Assembly (NCBI GenBank): GCA_024644655.1
Contig: JAHEHJ010000002.1
Span: 21,833 to 85,832 of the forward strand
Direction: 5' to 3'
Source: Flavobacterium sp.
GTDB taxonomy: Bacteria; Bacteroidota; Bacteroidia; Flavobacteriales; Flavobacteriaceae
Length of the DNA stretch: 64,000 nt
The notes beneath the pieces were generated by a model, which saw nothing but the letters and a program-made list of their open reading frames with translations, searched no databases and had not been told where the DNA came from. Shown here piece by piece: positions 45,325-55,311 of this stretch. Numbering within the stretch: position 1 is the stretch's first letter; each line of letters begins with the position of its first letter. A program made the translations under genes and the position numbers.

Positions 45325-46137
45325 TTATACTTTCGAAATCACTAATTCTACTCTTCGATCGTATTCGGCGCCTTTGCCTAAAGGAACCGTATTCCCATAG
45401 CCTTTGAATGTCATACGTTCTTTGGATACCTTTTTAAAAATCAAATACTTATAAACGGATTGGGCTCTATTAATAGATAGTTGCCTTTTTTTGGTATCCA
45501 TATCAATAGCTTCTTTTTGATAAGGTGGAGTACAGCATACATGCCCTTGTATTTCAAATTCGAAGTTTTTATATTTCAATAACAATCGGGCAATTTTATC
45601 TAATTCGGTTTTTGTTTTGAAGGTAAGCTTACTACTTCCTCTATCAAATAATACATTATCCAAATAAATATGATCCCCCACGACATGGTGCTTTTGTATG
45701 GTATTGTAAAAGCCGGGTATTTCTATTTTAGGAAGTGGTTTTAAATTTAAAACGACATCTACCCTTCTGTTTTTGGAACGCTTTTCAGGAAGATTTTCTA
45801 CAATATCATCGTCAATCAAGATTCTTCCTTTCCCCTCAATGGTGACAATAATTTTACTTTTTATCCCGTTTTCGATAAACTTATTTTGGATAGCGGTTGC
45901 TCTTTTGGTAGAGAGTTTGTAATTATAGGCTTCTTTACCTATATCGTCTGTGTACCCAAAAATCTGTATCGATTCGATTCGAGTGGAATCTGTTTTTTTA
46001 ATAAAGTCAACGGCCTCTAGAACTTGTTTGTCGTTTAAAGAGAATTTGTCAAAATCAAAATAAACCGAGTGCACCACTTCTTCTTGTGCGTGTAGCAAAC
46101 CGAAGAAAAGCAAAGGAAGGTATTTTAATAGCTTCAT
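45325..46137 (-). CDS. Exported protein with two OmpA-like peptidoglycan-binding domains
   Basis: This 270-residue protein has a signal peptide (LLKYLPLLFFGLLHAQ) and two OmpA C-terminal-type domains. The first spans about residues 22-130 (VYFDFDKFSLN, GYTDDIGKEAYNYKLSTKRA, KNRRVDVVL) and the second about 150-268 (VLFDRGSSKLTFKTKTELD, INRAQSVYKYL, YDRRVELVIS). Each carries the conserved Asp/Arg-type meso-DAP-binding signature. There is no beta-barrel, so it probably sits in the periplasm attached to peptidoglycan rather than in the outer membrane. It starts 1 base after the S41 peptidase gene, likely in one operon. Confidence 0.88.
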   Translation of the reverse strand: MKLLKYLPLLFFGLLHAQEEVVHSVYFDFDKFSLNDKQVLEAVDFIKKTDSTRIESIQIFGYTDDIGKEAYNYKLSTKRATAIQNKFIENGIKSKIIVTIEGKGRILIDDDIVENLPEKRSKNRRVDVVLNLKPLPKIEIPGFYNTIQKHHVVGDHIYLDNVLFDRGSSKLTFKTKTELDKIARLLLKYKNFEFEIQGHVCCTPPYQKEAIDMDTKKRQLSINRAQSVYKYLIFKKVSKERMTFKGYGNTVPLGKGAEYDRRVELVISKV

Positions 46138-46138
46138 A

Positions 46139-47776
46139 TTATAGTTTTAAAATCTTATTATACGTTGCTTTGTCGTTCAACACTTCAACTGCTTTTTTGA
46201 TTTCGAAATTATTTTTAATGTAATATTGATACAAGCCTTCTTTGTATTGATATCGTTTAATAATTTCATCCAATAGTAAGTTTTTAATTTCTGTTTTATT
46301 TTTATCAATTAGCGTTTCTTCACTTCTTTCAAGAGCTGAAAGCAACTGTTGGTATTCTGTAGTGATTGCTCCATCTACATTTTCTTTTTTAGCCTTTTCC
46401 AGCATGTTTTTTAAAGCCAATTCGGATTCGGTATCAAAAGCTATTTTTTCCCGTTTTAAGAACGCTTTAAAATCAACGATGTCGGCATCTGTTAGGATTG
46501 GAGTTTTATCTCCTAAAGTTGGGTTTTTATAATAGTAATATGTTGCATAATTGAAGATACCGTCGTTTTTTTGTAGCGCATCTGCTATGGCACTAGTTTT
46601 GGTGTTTTCTAGTACAACATCGGGTAGAATACCTCCTCCATCATATACTGTTCTGCCTTTTTTAGTTTGAAAAGCATTGTAGTTCTTAGCTTCAGTTCGA
46701 ATTGCCTTACCATCCTTGTCTTTATGGGCATAATCAAGGGCCTGAATACAGCGTCCAGAAGGCGTATAATACTTAGCGATAGTAACTTTGACTTGAGTAT
46801 TGTATATCATATCAAAAGGACGTTGAACTAATCCTTTTCCATAACTTCTACTTCCTATAATTACTGCTCTGTCAAGATCTTGAAGTGCACCCGATACAAT
46901 TTCAGATGCAGAGGCGCTTTTACCATCCACAATAATCACTAAAGGGATATCAGTGTCGATAGGCTCCCGATTTGTTTTGTTGGTATTGTTAAACTTGGCA
47001 TTTTTCGATTTAGTGGTTACTATAGTCTCCCCTTTCGCCACAAATAATCCACAAATATTTACAGCTTCATTGAGTAACCCACCTGGATTTCCCCTTAAAT
47101 CTAGAACGATTTGAGTAGCTCCATCTGCTTTTAATTTTTCTAAAGCTTCTTTGGTGTCTGAAAAAGCTTTTGCATTGAATTGAGATAAAACGATATACCC
47201 TGTTTTATCATCAATTTTTCCGAAAAAGGGAACAGCTTTTACTTCTACTTCATCTAAGACCAATTGGGTATTCATAACCTTACCTTGTCTTAGGTATTTG
47301 ATGTCTATTTTGGTGTTTTTAGCCCCTTTTAATAGTTGTGAAGCATCATCTTTGAAGTCGGCTAAAAGTACATCTCCAATTTGGGTGATTTCATCTCCAG
47401 CTTTAAGCCCTGCTTTATCTGCGGGAAAACCTTTGTAGGGCTCTTTGATGATTAGTTTGTCTTCTTTTCGTGTGATTAAAGCGCCAATTCCTGTGTATTC
47501 ACCGGTATTGTTGATTTTAAATTTAATAACGTCTTGTTCGTTAAAATAATTGGTATACGGGTCTAAGTCAGCCAACATGCTTTTAATGGCTTTGTCCATT
47601 AGCTCAGCAGGGTTGGTTTCATCTACATAATTTTGGTTGATGGTTTTATAGAGTGTAGTAAAGATTTCAATTTGCTTTGATATTTCAAAGAAATCGTCTT
47701 TAAAGCTTACTCCCACAAATAGAAATCCGCACAGGACTACTGTGATGAGATATCTTTTTTTTATTTTTTTGAACAT
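46139..47776 (-). CDS. S41-family C-terminal processing peptidase
   Basis: This 545-residue periplasmic protease has an N-terminal signal anchor (about residues 9-24), a PDZ domain (about 85-170; GIGALITRKEDKLIIKEPYKG) and the S41 catalytic domain. The nucleophile Ser is in DGKSASASEIVSGALQD near residue 290, and the Lys appears in IIGSRSYGKGLVQRP. By family knowledge, S41/CtpA-type peptidases cleave at protein C-termini. It is 1 base upstream of the double-OmpA gene and 67 bases after rnpA. Confidence 0.94.
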   Translation of the reverse strand: MFKKIKKRYLITVVLCGFLFVGVSFKDDFFEISKQIEIFTTLYKTINQNYVDETNPAELMDKAIKSMLADLDPYTNYFNEQDVIKFKINNTGEYTGIGALITRKEDKLIIKEPYKGFPADKAGLKAGDEITQIGDVLLADFKDDASQLLKGAKNTKIDIKYLRQGKVMNTQLVLDEVEVKAVPFFGKIDDKTGYIVLSQFNAKAFSDTKEALEKLKADGATQIVLDLRGNPGGLLNEAVNICGLFVAKGETIVTTKSKNAKFNNTNKTNREPIDTDIPLVIIVDGKSASASEIVSGALQDLDRAVIIGSRSYGKGLVQRPFDMIYNTQVKVTIAKYYTPSGRCIQALDYAHKDKDGKAIRTEAKNYNAFQTKKGRTVYDGGGILPDVVLENTKTSAIADALQKNDGIFNYATYYYYKNPTLGDKTPILTDADIVDFKAFLKREKIAFDTESELALKNMLEKAKKENVDGAITTEYQQLLSALERSEETLIDKNKTEIKNLLLDEIIKRYQYKEGLYQYYIKNNFEIKKAVEVLNDKATYNKILKL

Positions 47777-47843
47777 GTCACTTTCTTTTAAGAAGTTAGC
47801 GAATATAGTAAATTAGATGAAACTCGTCTTATACTTAAGTATG

Positions 47844-48227
47844 TTAACGGTTTTTTTCATCATTTATTGCTTGAATGAGTTTTTCAAAGAGTTGTTTGGT
47901 CTTGACATTTACCGTTTCAAAATCCAACGTATCTTTTGTTTGATAAAAAAGCATGCCGCTGTATTTGGAATCTAAATTATCAAGTAATAACGATTTGTTT
48001 AATCGGTAGGATTCTCTCAAAAGGCGTTTGTAATAATTGCGGTCCACAGCTCTTTTGAAATACTTTTTTGAAACAGAAACGCCTATTTTTAATGGGGTAT
48101 CTTCGGTTTCATTGGCAACATATACAAGTCTTAAAGGATATTTACTCACAGATTTCCCCGAAGTAAACAACATGTCAATGCTGTTTTTCTTCTTTAGTTT
48201 TTCCTTTTTTGGATATGAAAAATCCAT
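47844..48227 (-). CDS. rnpA: Ribonuclease P protein component
   Basis: RnpA assists the RNase P RNA in cutting tRNA 5' leaders. The 127-residue protein has the basic signature RAVDRNYYKRLLRESYRLNK near residue 62 and GVSVSKKYFKRA before it. It is not beside rpmH, dnaA or yidC, as it would be in many bacteria; here it precedes the S41 peptidase gene on the minus strand. The hypothetical exported protein gene ends 11 bases upstream. Confidence 0.94.
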   Translation of the reverse strand: MDFSYPKKEKLKKKNSIDMLFTSGKSVSKYPLRLVYVANETEDTPLKIGVSVSKKYFKRAVDRNYYKRLLRESYRLNKSLLLDNLDSKYSGMLFYQTKDTLDFETVNVKTKQLFEKLIQAINDEKNR

Positions 48228-48238
48228 AACAGTATAAA

Positions 48239-48649
48239 TTACTTAGGGTTATAGACGTTGTACACCATCTTTACATCATTGTAATTGATGTAAATCTGCA
48301 TTCGATTGTCTTGATTTTTCCGCGTTACTATCATAATACTACAGGGTCCTCCATTATTATCTTCACAATCAAAGGGAACAGTTTCGTCAAACTCTGTTTC
48401 TATTTTTTGACCATAGGACAAAATTTTATACAACTGCATCTCACGAGTGTTCACAATGATTCGGTCTTTGCTACCATCAAGTGTTATGATGAGTTCTGCT
48501 TTTTTGAAATCAGACCACTCACCCCATTTTCCTTTAGTATCCTTTTCCATAATACTAACGCTACTGGTTTTGAAGCGATACACTTGAGCCGTAATCGGAT
48601 TGTTCATGTTGAGAAGCAATCCTATAAAAAATAAGTATACGAGTTTCAT
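48239..48649 (-). CDS. Exported protein of unknown function
   Basis: This 136-residue protein has a signal peptide (MKLVYLFFIGLLLNMNNPITAQ) and no motif I recognise. The mature part is beta-rich and contains CEDNNGGPCSIMIVTR with two cysteines that could form a disulphide. It lies 11 bases upstream of rnpA on the same strand. The signal peptide and gene spacing support it as a real gene, but its role is unknown. Confidence 0.72.
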   Translation of the reverse strand: MKLVYLFFIGLLLNMNNPITAQVYRFKTSSVSIMEKDTKGKWGEWSDFKKAELIITLDGSKDRIIVNTREMQLYKILSYGQKIETEFDETVPFDCEDNNGGPCSIMIVTRKNQDNRMQIYINYNDVKMVYNVYNPK

Positions 48650-48739
48650 TTTTACTACAAATTAATCGAATGTAAAACTACAAATTCTATTTCAGATTTC
48701 ATGCTATAGAATTCTTACTCATGAAAGGACTGTATTTGT

Positions 48740-50635
48740 CTATTTTTTAGCCGGGTACACATTGTTTTCGGGTTTCACATCAGCCATTAAACCACTAGGG
48801 TCTAACGTGATTTTGGATATTGTTTTATTGGTAGGGAGAATATATGAATATGTTGGATAAGCCCAAGCCCAATCGGGCAACACCGTTCTTTTGATTTCGG
48901 GTGTTGGGTTTTCTTTTTCAAAACTCATCATGCGAAGTGGAATGTAAAAACTTTCTTGAGTGCCATCCGTATATTCTACCAGCATATCAATTGGCATAGG
49001 TGTTCTGCCAATACGTTCAAGAGTAATAACGGTATTATTTCCTGTATTACCAAGGTCAACCCTTACCTCTTTTACACCATAATCAATAGTATTAGTGGTT
49101 TCGGTCCAATCGGTTAAGTACCAATCTAAGTTGGCTCCCGATATTCTTTCGGCAGTTCGCTTGCTGTCATTTGGTGTAGGATGTTTGAATTTGAAGTCGG
49201 TATAATAGCGTTTAATGGATTTCATCAAATTGTCTTTTCCAATCAAGTAGATAAGCTGTGCTAAATAAACTTCCCCTTTGCTATAGGCATCTATACTATA
49301 GGCTTGGTTATAATCAAAGCGATCTCCATGAGTAGAAAGCGGTTGTTCTTTTCCTGAATTGGCTAGATAGAGATAGTTTTTATAGGCTCCTGAAAATGGA
49401 TTTGCTACCTTTTTCTCCGCTATTTCATTCATACCTAAGTCTTCGATAAACGATGTAAATCCTTCGTCCATCCAGGGGTGTTTGCTTTCGTTGGAGGCCA
49501 AAATATGTTGGAACCAAGAATGCCCCATTTCATGGGCAATTACACCTACTAAACCTTCAAAAGTTCCTTCGCCCAATATTAATGTACACATGGCATATTC
49601 CATGCCCCCATCACCGCCTTGAATTACGGAATATTGGTCATAGGGATATTTCCCAACAATGGTATTATAGTATTCCATGAGTTGGACCGTTTTGGGTTCC
49701 GCATTTTTCCAGTTTGAAATGATATTAGGATTGTTTTTATATAAGAAATGCAGTGTAGTTCCAAAAGTGGTGGGTACTACATCGTGTATGTAATTCGTGT
49801 CGGCTGCCCAGGTAAAGTCATGCACATTTGGTGCTATAAAATGCCATGATAACGTTTTTTGTTTTTTAGGAATAGAAACTGTTACGCCAGCGTCTTGGTA
49901 ATTGTATCCAATTTCGTTTTTGTTTTGAAGGTATCCACTTCCGCCTAAAACATAGTGTTTATCAATAGTAATGGTTACATCAAAATTACCCCAAACACCA
50001 TGAAATTCTCTTGCAATATAGGGGTCGGCATGCCAGCCTTCAAAATCAAATTCCGCTATTTTTGGATACCATTGTGCCATGGATAATTCTACCCCTTCTT
50101 TATTATTGCGGCCAGAGCGACGAATTTGAACCGGCACTTGCCCCTCAAAATCAAGGGTAAAAGTAGTTGATTTACCAGGTAATATCGGTTGGGCTAATTC
50201 TACTTCCAAAATGGTACTCACTTCTTTAGCTTTAGCAGCTAAACCGTCTTGTTTAAAGTTTAGGATGTGTAAATAGCCTATTTCATTGGGTTGTAATTTT
50301 GCGATACGGCTTTCTTTGATTTCTTTTCCCGCTGCATTTTTTATTTTGTTGACCATACGGGCATCGGGGTCTGGAATACTTTGTAGGCGTGCGTCCATTT
50401 CGCTTCCAGGTTGGAATGCATTATTATACAAATGATAAAACACTCTTTTGAGCGTATCGGGGGAATTGTTGGTATAAACCAATTCTTGTTTTCCTTTGTA
50501 TTGATAGGTTTTGACGTCCATAGTAACGTCCATTTTGTAATCTACATGTTGTTGCCAATAGGCAGTTGATTGACCTAGGACTACAAAAAAATTACCTAGT
50601 AGTAACCCCAATACGAATAGCAGTTTGTTTTTCAT
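48740..50635 (-). CDS. M1-family aminopeptidase
   Basis: This 631-residue exported metallopeptidase has a signal peptide (KNKLLFVLGLLLGNFFVVLGQ), an N-terminal beta-saddle domain (about 30-230), and the zinc site HEMGHSWFQH near residue 370, with the third ligand Glu in DEGFTSFIEDL about 20 residues later. The GGMEYAMC substrate motif (GxMEN-like) is near residue 345. It probably trims peptides in the periplasm for nutrition. A TTD-like C-terminal domain is short; no T9SS tail is present. Confidence 0.94.
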   Translation of the reverse strand: MKNKLLFVLGLLLGNFFVVLGQSTAYWQQHVDYKMDVTMDVKTYQYKGKQELVYTNNSPDTLKRVFYHLYNNAFQPGSEMDARLQSIPDPDARMVNKIKNAAGKEIKESRIAKLQPNEIGYLHILNFKQDGLAAKAKEVSTILEVELAQPILPGKSTTFTLDFEGQVPVQIRRSGRNNKEGVELSMAQWYPKIAEFDFEGWHADPYIAREFHGVWGNFDVTITIDKHYVLGGSGYLQNKNEIGYNYQDAGVTVSIPKKQKTLSWHFIAPNVHDFTWAADTNYIHDVVPTTFGTTLHFLYKNNPNIISNWKNAEPKTVQLMEYYNTIVGKYPYDQYSVIQGGDGGMEYAMCTLILGEGTFEGLVGVIAHEMGHSWFQHILASNESKHPWMDEGFTSFIEDLGMNEIAEKKVANPFSGAYKNYLYLANSGKEQPLSTHGDRFDYNQAYSIDAYSKGEVYLAQLIYLIGKDNLMKSIKRYYTDFKFKHPTPNDSKRTAERISGANLDWYLTDWTETTNTIDYGVKEVRVDLGNTGNNTVITLERIGRTPMPIDMLVEYTDGTQESFYIPLRMMSFEKENPTPEIKRTVLPDWAWAYPTYSYILPTNKTISKITLDPSGLMADVKPENNVYPAKK

Positions 50636-50680
50636 AAGTATAAAAATAAAAAAGGAAGGTGATTAGCCTTCCTTGATGGA

Positions 50681-52258
50681 TTATAATTTAGGAGTCTTTT
50701 TAGTCTTTTTAGAAATAGATTCAGCCATTTTTAATGCGTTATAAGCATTGATCATTTTGCCCGAAACACAAGCTTTAGAGAACGGCATTTTATCTGCACT
50801 GGTACCAACAGCTACATCAAAAGTAATAGGAGTTCCTGATTTCATTAGGATTTCTTTTACTTGGGCTGCTTTTAAATTCGGATAGTATGAACGAATAAGA
50901 GCGGCTACTCCAGCTGCATTTGGTGATGCCATTGAAGTTCCTTGTTCGTATTTGAATTTGTTATCGGGGATGGTAGCATAGATTTTTACACCTGGCGAGA
51001 ATACATCTACATTTTTAGCACCATAATTAGAGAAATCGGCCAATACATTTTCTCCAAAGTTATTGTTGAGTGCGCCAATAGTAATTACGTTTTTAACCAA
51101 TTCTTTGTTTTTGTCTTTTGTATCCATTGGGAAAGTAGGTTCTACATCAATGTTTTTCCCATCATTTCCAGCGGCAAATACCAATAATACATCTTTGCTT
51201 TCGGCATATTTCATGGCGTCCCACACCCATTCTTTATGAGGTGAAAAGTCTTTTCCAAAACTACCATTGATAACTTTGGCCCCATTATCTACGGCATAGC
51301 GAATGGCTAATGCGATATCTTTATCGTATTCGTCTCCGTTAGGCACGGCTCTTACGGGTAGGATTTCCACATTGTTGGCTACTCCGTCGCCTCCTACTCC
51401 ATTATTTCTAATTTGGGCTATAATACCGGCCACGTGAGTTCCGTGCAACGAGTCTTTACGGTCTTTAGAATACACTACATTATTACCGTAATTTCTATCG
51501 TTTATGTCTTCAGGATTATCACCTACTACTTTTCTTCCGTCGAAATCTTTGTTAAGATTATAGTTTACTTGGTCTCCAATGTATTCTTTATAGTCACTAA
51601 TTTCATCATGAAAACCAGAACCCGCTTGATCAATCATAGATAGCATTATCATTTTACTTTGATAAATTTTTCTATCCGTACTGCTAATTCCTTTAACCTC
51701 GTCTTCTGTATAATTTTCTTTGTTTAAGAATTCTCTAATCGTTTTGTCGGCTGAGACGATAAAATCCACTTGGTATTTTTCTTTCAGCATTTTATCGTTT
51801 TTCTTATCGAATTCGGCTTGAGCGGCTTTATACATATCAGAACCGTCATCCCCTTTTTTAAGGATTCGAACTAATTCTAGGTTTTCATTATTAGATTCAC
51901 CAAGGAAGTTCCAACCATGTACATCGTCAATGTAGCCGTTTTTATCATCGTCGATTCCGTTGTTTGAGATTTCTTTTTTATTGGTCCAAATAACAGATTT
52001 TAAATCTTCATGGTCAATATCTACTCCAGAATCGATAACACCTACAATTACTTTGGTTCCTTTTTTATCTTTTAAAAGTTCGGCATAGGCTTTATCTACG
52101 CTCATCCCTGGAATGGTATCTTTTAGTAAATCGAGGTGGCTCCAGCGTTGCAGCTGTTGCTCGCTAAGTTCTCCTTTTTTGGTAAAGTTTTTATCGAATG
52201 TTTGGGCTGAAATAGCAGATGTAAACAGCGCTAGTACTAAAATCTTTATGAATTTCAT
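50681..52258 (-). CDS. S8 (subtilisin-like) secreted serine protease
   Basis: The catalytic triad is clear: Asp in VGVIDSGVDIDHEDL near residue 76, His in LHGTHVAGIIAQ near residue 272, and Ser in GTSMASPNAAGVAALI near residue 440. A long insert lies between Asp and His (about residues 100-260). The start is taken at the third codon of the track ORF (MKFIKILVLALFTSAISAQ) because it gives a canonical signal peptide; 52264 is possible. The C-terminus is basic (KKTKKTPKL) without a T9SS sorting domain, so it may be periplasmic. Confidence 0.93.
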   Translation of the reverse strand: MKFIKILVLALFTSAISAQTFDKNFTKKGELSEQQLQRWSHLDLLKDTIPGMSVDKAYAELLKDKKGTKVIVGVIDSGVDIDHEDLKSVIWTNKKEISNNGIDDDKNGYIDDVHGWNFLGESNNENLELVRILKKGDDGSDMYKAAQAEFDKKNDKMLKEKYQVDFIVSADKTIREFLNKENYTEDEVKGISSTDRKIYQSKMIMLSMIDQAGSGFHDEISDYKEYIGDQVNYNLNKDFDGRKVVGDNPEDINDRNYGNNVVYSKDRKDSLHGTHVAGIIAQIRNNGVGGDGVANNVEILPVRAVPNGDEYDKDIALAIRYAVDNGAKVINGSFGKDFSPHKEWVWDAMKYAESKDVLLVFAAGNDGKNIDVEPTFPMDTKDKNKELVKNVITIGALNNNFGENVLADFSNYGAKNVDVFSPGVKIYATIPDNKFKYEQGTSMASPNAAGVAALIRSYYPNLKAAQVKEILMKSGTPITFDVAVGTSADKMPFSKACVSGKMINAYNALKMAESISKKTKKTPKL

Positions 52259-52326
52259 GATCATTTATGGTTTAAGAATGGGTATAAAAATATAGGGTTT
52301 TGTTACAGTAACTGTATTCATTAACA

Positions 52327-53187
52327 CTATGTTAAGATATCTTCACAACGAAATACTTCTTTTAGACGAATCCCTTTTTCAGTATTTTCAACAGTGATGA
52401 TTTGGTTATGAGCATCGTGTTCGAGCCATAAGTAGTAATTGTGTTCAACAGCAGCTTGAAGAAATTTAGCTTTTTCGGGCATGGTTAAAAGGGGACGAGT
52501 ATCATATCCCATTACATATGGGAGCGGAATATGACCGGCAGTGGGAATTAAATCGGCACAGAATACAATGGTTTTATTTTGGTATTGTATGTGTGGTAGC
52601 ATCATTTTTTCGGTATGGCCGTCTACGAAGTAGATTCCGAAATCCAATTCCGATTTTGAAATAAAATCACTGTCATTTCTTTGGATAAAATGCAATTGAC
52701 CACTGTCTTGCATGGGCATAATATTTTCAGAAAGGAAGGATGCTTTTTCTCTGTTATTGGGTTTAGTAGCCCAATCCCAATGGTTATCATTGGTCCAGAA
52801 CTTTGCGTTTTTGAAAGCCACTTCATAGCCTGTTTTTTGGGAATTCCAATTGACACTACCTCCACAGTGGTCAAAATGCAGATGAGACATAAATACATCG
52901 GTTACGTCATCGCGATGAAAGCCATATTTTGCTAATGAACTGTCTAATGAATGCGAACCCCAAAGTGAATAGTAGCTAAAAAACTTCTCGGATTGCTTAT
53001 TACCCATACCGGTATCGATTAATATCAGACGTTTCCCATCTTCAATGAGTAGGCAACGCGCGGCAATATCGATAAGGTTGTTTTCGTCTGCGGGATTGGT
53101 TTTATTCCAGATTGTTTTTGGTACTACTCCAAACATGGCTCCGCCGTCTAACTTGAAGTTACCGGCTTCGATGGGGTAAATTTTCAT
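52327..53187 (-). CDS. MBL-fold metallo-hydrolase
   Basis: This 286-residue cytoplasmic protein has the metallo-beta-lactamase metal motif SHLHFDHCGG (HxHxDH) near residue 110 and downstream ligands in VDGHTEKMMLP, CADLIPTAGH and the C-terminal EHDAHN. The order fits quinolone-degrading (AttM-like) or lactonase-like hydrolases, but the substrate is unknown. It is a single gene divergent from sufA. Confidence 0.88.
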   Translation of the reverse strand: MKIYPIEAGNFKLDGGAMFGVVPKTIWNKTNPADENNLIDIAARCLLIEDGKRLILIDTGMGNKQSEKFFSYYSLWGSHSLDSSLAKYGFHRDDVTDVFMSHLHFDHCGGSVNWNSQKTGYEVAFKNAKFWTNDNHWDWATKPNNREKASFLSENIMPMQDSGQLHFIQRNDSDFISKSELDFGIYFVDGHTEKMMLPHIQYQNKTIVFCADLIPTAGHIPLPYVMGYDTRPLLTMPEKAKFLQAAVEHNYYLWLEHDAHNQIITVENTEKGIRLKEVFRCEDILT

Positions 53188-53499
53188 GGTATTCTTTTTT
53201 GGTAAAAATACAATTTATAGTAAAATAATGAATACTACGCCCTTTTTTTCAATGCATTTCCTAAAATTCAGACGGTACTTTCTATGTTGAGGATGACTGT
53301 ATAGCGGCTTTTAACCGAGGTTGGCGTAACTAATCCATGCTATATCTATAGTTTTTAGTTGGGTTATATGTATAGTATATACTAGTGGCCACATTGTTTT
53401 TTTCTATGATCGCATTTGTTATAAAAATGCCAATGAATGTGGGGAAAAAAGATATTTGTATTAACTTTGCCTTTTATTTAGACAAAATCAAAATAAGCT
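53188..53499. other. Intergenic control region of sufA and the MBL gene
   Basis: There is no gene. The 12-base perfect palindrome TAGTATATACTA (53373-53384) lies about 90 bases before the sufA promoter box and could be an operator, though it may be chance in AT-rich DNA. No riboswitch-like fold is evident. Confidence 0.4.
53462..53469 (+). promoter_or_regulatory. Promoter -7 box of the suf operon
   Basis: TAACTTTG is an exact TAnnTTTG match, 30 bases before the sufA ATG. The -33 TTG is not clear. Confidence 0.55.
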
Positions 53500-53829
53500 A
53501 TGATTAAAGTATCTGATACTGCGAGTAAAAAAATCATTGAGATGATGCAAGAAGACGGTTTTGATGCGGCAAACGATTACGTTCGTGTGGGCGTAAAAAG
53601 TGGCGGTTGTTCGGGCTTGTCTTATGAATTGAAATTTGATAAAGCATTGGGTGAAAACGACAAAGTTTTTGAAGATAACCACGTGAAAATTGCTGTAGAA
53701 AAGAAATCATTTTTATACCTAGCCGGAACTGTTTTAGAATTTTCGGGCGGGTTGAATGGAAAAGGGTTTGTGTTTAACAATCCGAATGCAAGTAGAACTT
53801 GTGGATGTGGGGAATCGTTCTCGTTATAA
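53500..53829 (+). CDS. sufA: A-type Fe-S carrier protein (SufA/IscA)
   Basis: This protein transfers Fe-S clusters to targets. The 109-residue sequence has all three A-type ligands: Cys37 in [12 protein letters not shown], and Cys101 and Cys103 in TCGCGESF. It is the first gene of the suf locus and is followed by sufB 4 bases after its stop, when the downstream ATG (53834) is used for SufB. Confidence 0.95.
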   Translation: MIKVSDTASKKIIEMMQEDGFDAANDYVRVGVKSGGCSGLSYELKFDKALGENDKVFEDNHVKIAVEKKSFLYLAGTVLEFSGGLNGKGFVFNNPNASRTCGCGESFSL

Positions 53830-53833
53830 AAAT

Positions 53834-55282
53834 ATGGCAAAATATACAGAAGACGACTTAAAAGTCGAATTAGAAAACAAAGAATACGAATATGGATTCT
53901 ACACCGACTTAGACTCGGAGACGTTTCCTATTGGTTTGAATGAAGATATTGTACGCGCTATTTCTTTGAAAAAGGAGGAACCAAAATGGATGACAGATTG
54001 GCGAATTGAGGCGTTTCGAGCATGGAAAGAGATGGTAGAACCAGAGTGGGCTAATGTTCATTATGAGAAACCCGATTTTCAGGCGATATCGTATTATTCG
54101 GCTCCTAAAAAGGCTGATCCTAACAAAACCTTAGATGATGTAGACCCAGAGTTGTTGGCGATGTACAAAAAACTGGGAATTTCAATAGATGAGCAGAAGA
54201 AATTAAATAATGTGGCTATGGATATTGTGGTGGATTCCGTTTCGGTAGCTACTACATTCAAGAAAACATTGGCAGAGAAAGGTATTATCTTTATGAGTAT
54301 TTCAGAGGCGATTCGGGAATATCCCGATTTGGTACAGAAATATTTGGGTACCGTAGTGCCTCAAAAAGATAATTATTATGCGGCTTTGAATTCGGCTGTA
54401 TTTTCAGACGGTTCATTTTGTTACATTCCTAAGGGTGTTCGTTGTCCGATGGAATTATCAACCTATTTCCGTATCAATCAAGCGGGCACAGGACAGTTTG
54501 AACGCACCTTATTGATTGCTGATGAAGGCAGTTATGTTTCGTATTTGGAGGGCTGCACGGCGCCAAGTAGAGATGAAAACCAATTACATGCTGCGGTCGT
54601 TGAGTTGATTGCGATGGAAAATGCCGAAATCAAATATTCTACGGTTCAAAATTGGTATCCTGGAAACAAAGAAGGAAAAGGAGGGGTTTATAATTTTGTA
54701 ACCAAAAGAGGAATCTGTGAAAAGAATGCCAAAATATCATGGACTCAAGTTGAAACGGGTTCGGCTGTAACATGGAAATATCCTTCTGTAGTATTGAAGG
54801 GAGATAATTCTATAGGCGAATTTTATTCGATTGCGGTAACGAACAATTACCAACAAGCCGATACAGGAACTAAGATGATCCATTTGGGCAAAAACACCAA
54901 GTCGACTATTATTTCTAAAGGTATTTCGGCTGGAAAATCACAAAACAGTTATAGAGGATTGGTTCGAATTAGTGCCAATGCCGATAATGCCCGAAATTTT
55001 TCCCAATGTGATTCATTGCTGATGGGTAATCATTGTGGGGCACATACGTTTCCCTACATTGAAAGTAAAAATTCATCTGCCAAAATTGAGCACGAAGCCA
55101 CAACTTCTAAAATTGGAGAAGATCAAGTTTTTTATTGCAACCAAAGAGGAATTCCTACTGAGAAAGCCATTGCGCTTATCGTAAACGGTTTCAGTAAAGA
55201 AGTGTTAAACAAGTTGCCGATGGAGTTTGCGGTAGAAGCTCAAAAATTATTGGAGATTTCGTTAGAAGGTTCCGTTGGATAA
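53834..55282 (+). CDS. sufB: Fe-S cluster scaffold SufB
   Basis: SufB is the core scaffold of the SufBC2D complex that builds Fe-S clusters. I start it at 53834 ([13 protein letters not shown]), giving 482 residues; the longer track start would run back into sufA. The fold is a beta-helix, with [20 protein letters not shown] near residue 200 and a conserved C-terminal [17 protein letters not shown]. The Cys in LEGCTAPS near residue 242 is a known cluster/sulfur-acceptor position. It is next to sufC with a 29-base gap. Confidence 0.96.
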   Translation: MAKYTEDDLKVELENKEYEYGFYTDLDSETFPIGLNEDIVRAISLKKEEPKWMTDWRIEAFRAWKEMVEPEWANVHYEKPDFQAISYYSAPKKADPNKTLDDVDPELLAMYKKLGISIDEQKKLNNVAMDIVVDSVSVATTFKKTLAEKGIIFMSISEAIREYPDLVQKYLGTVVPQKDNYYAALNSAVFSDGSFCYIPKGVRCPMELSTYFRINQAGTGQFERTLLIADEGSYVSYLEGCTAPSRDENQLHAAVVELIAMENAEIKYSTVQNWYPGNKEGKGGVYNFVTKRGICEKNAKISWTQVETGSAVTWKYPSVVLKGDNSIGEFYSIAVTNNYQQADTGTKMIHLGKNTKSTIISKGISAGKSQNSYRGLVRISANADNARNFSQCDSLLMGNHCGAHTFPYIESKNSSAKIEHEATTSKIGEDQVFYCNQRGIPTEKAIALIVNGFSKEVLNKLPMEFAVEAQKLLEISLEGSVG

Positions 55283-55311
55283 TCATTAACTAGAATAAAC
55301 ACATTTACAAA

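Noticed and set aside
53680-53700. Further CACGTG sites considered as parS (53.69 kb, also 27.98, 33.20, 42.78, 51.43 and 57.38 kb)
   Set aside because: Their flanks do not match TGTTn...AAACA, unlike the two sites near mnmG.
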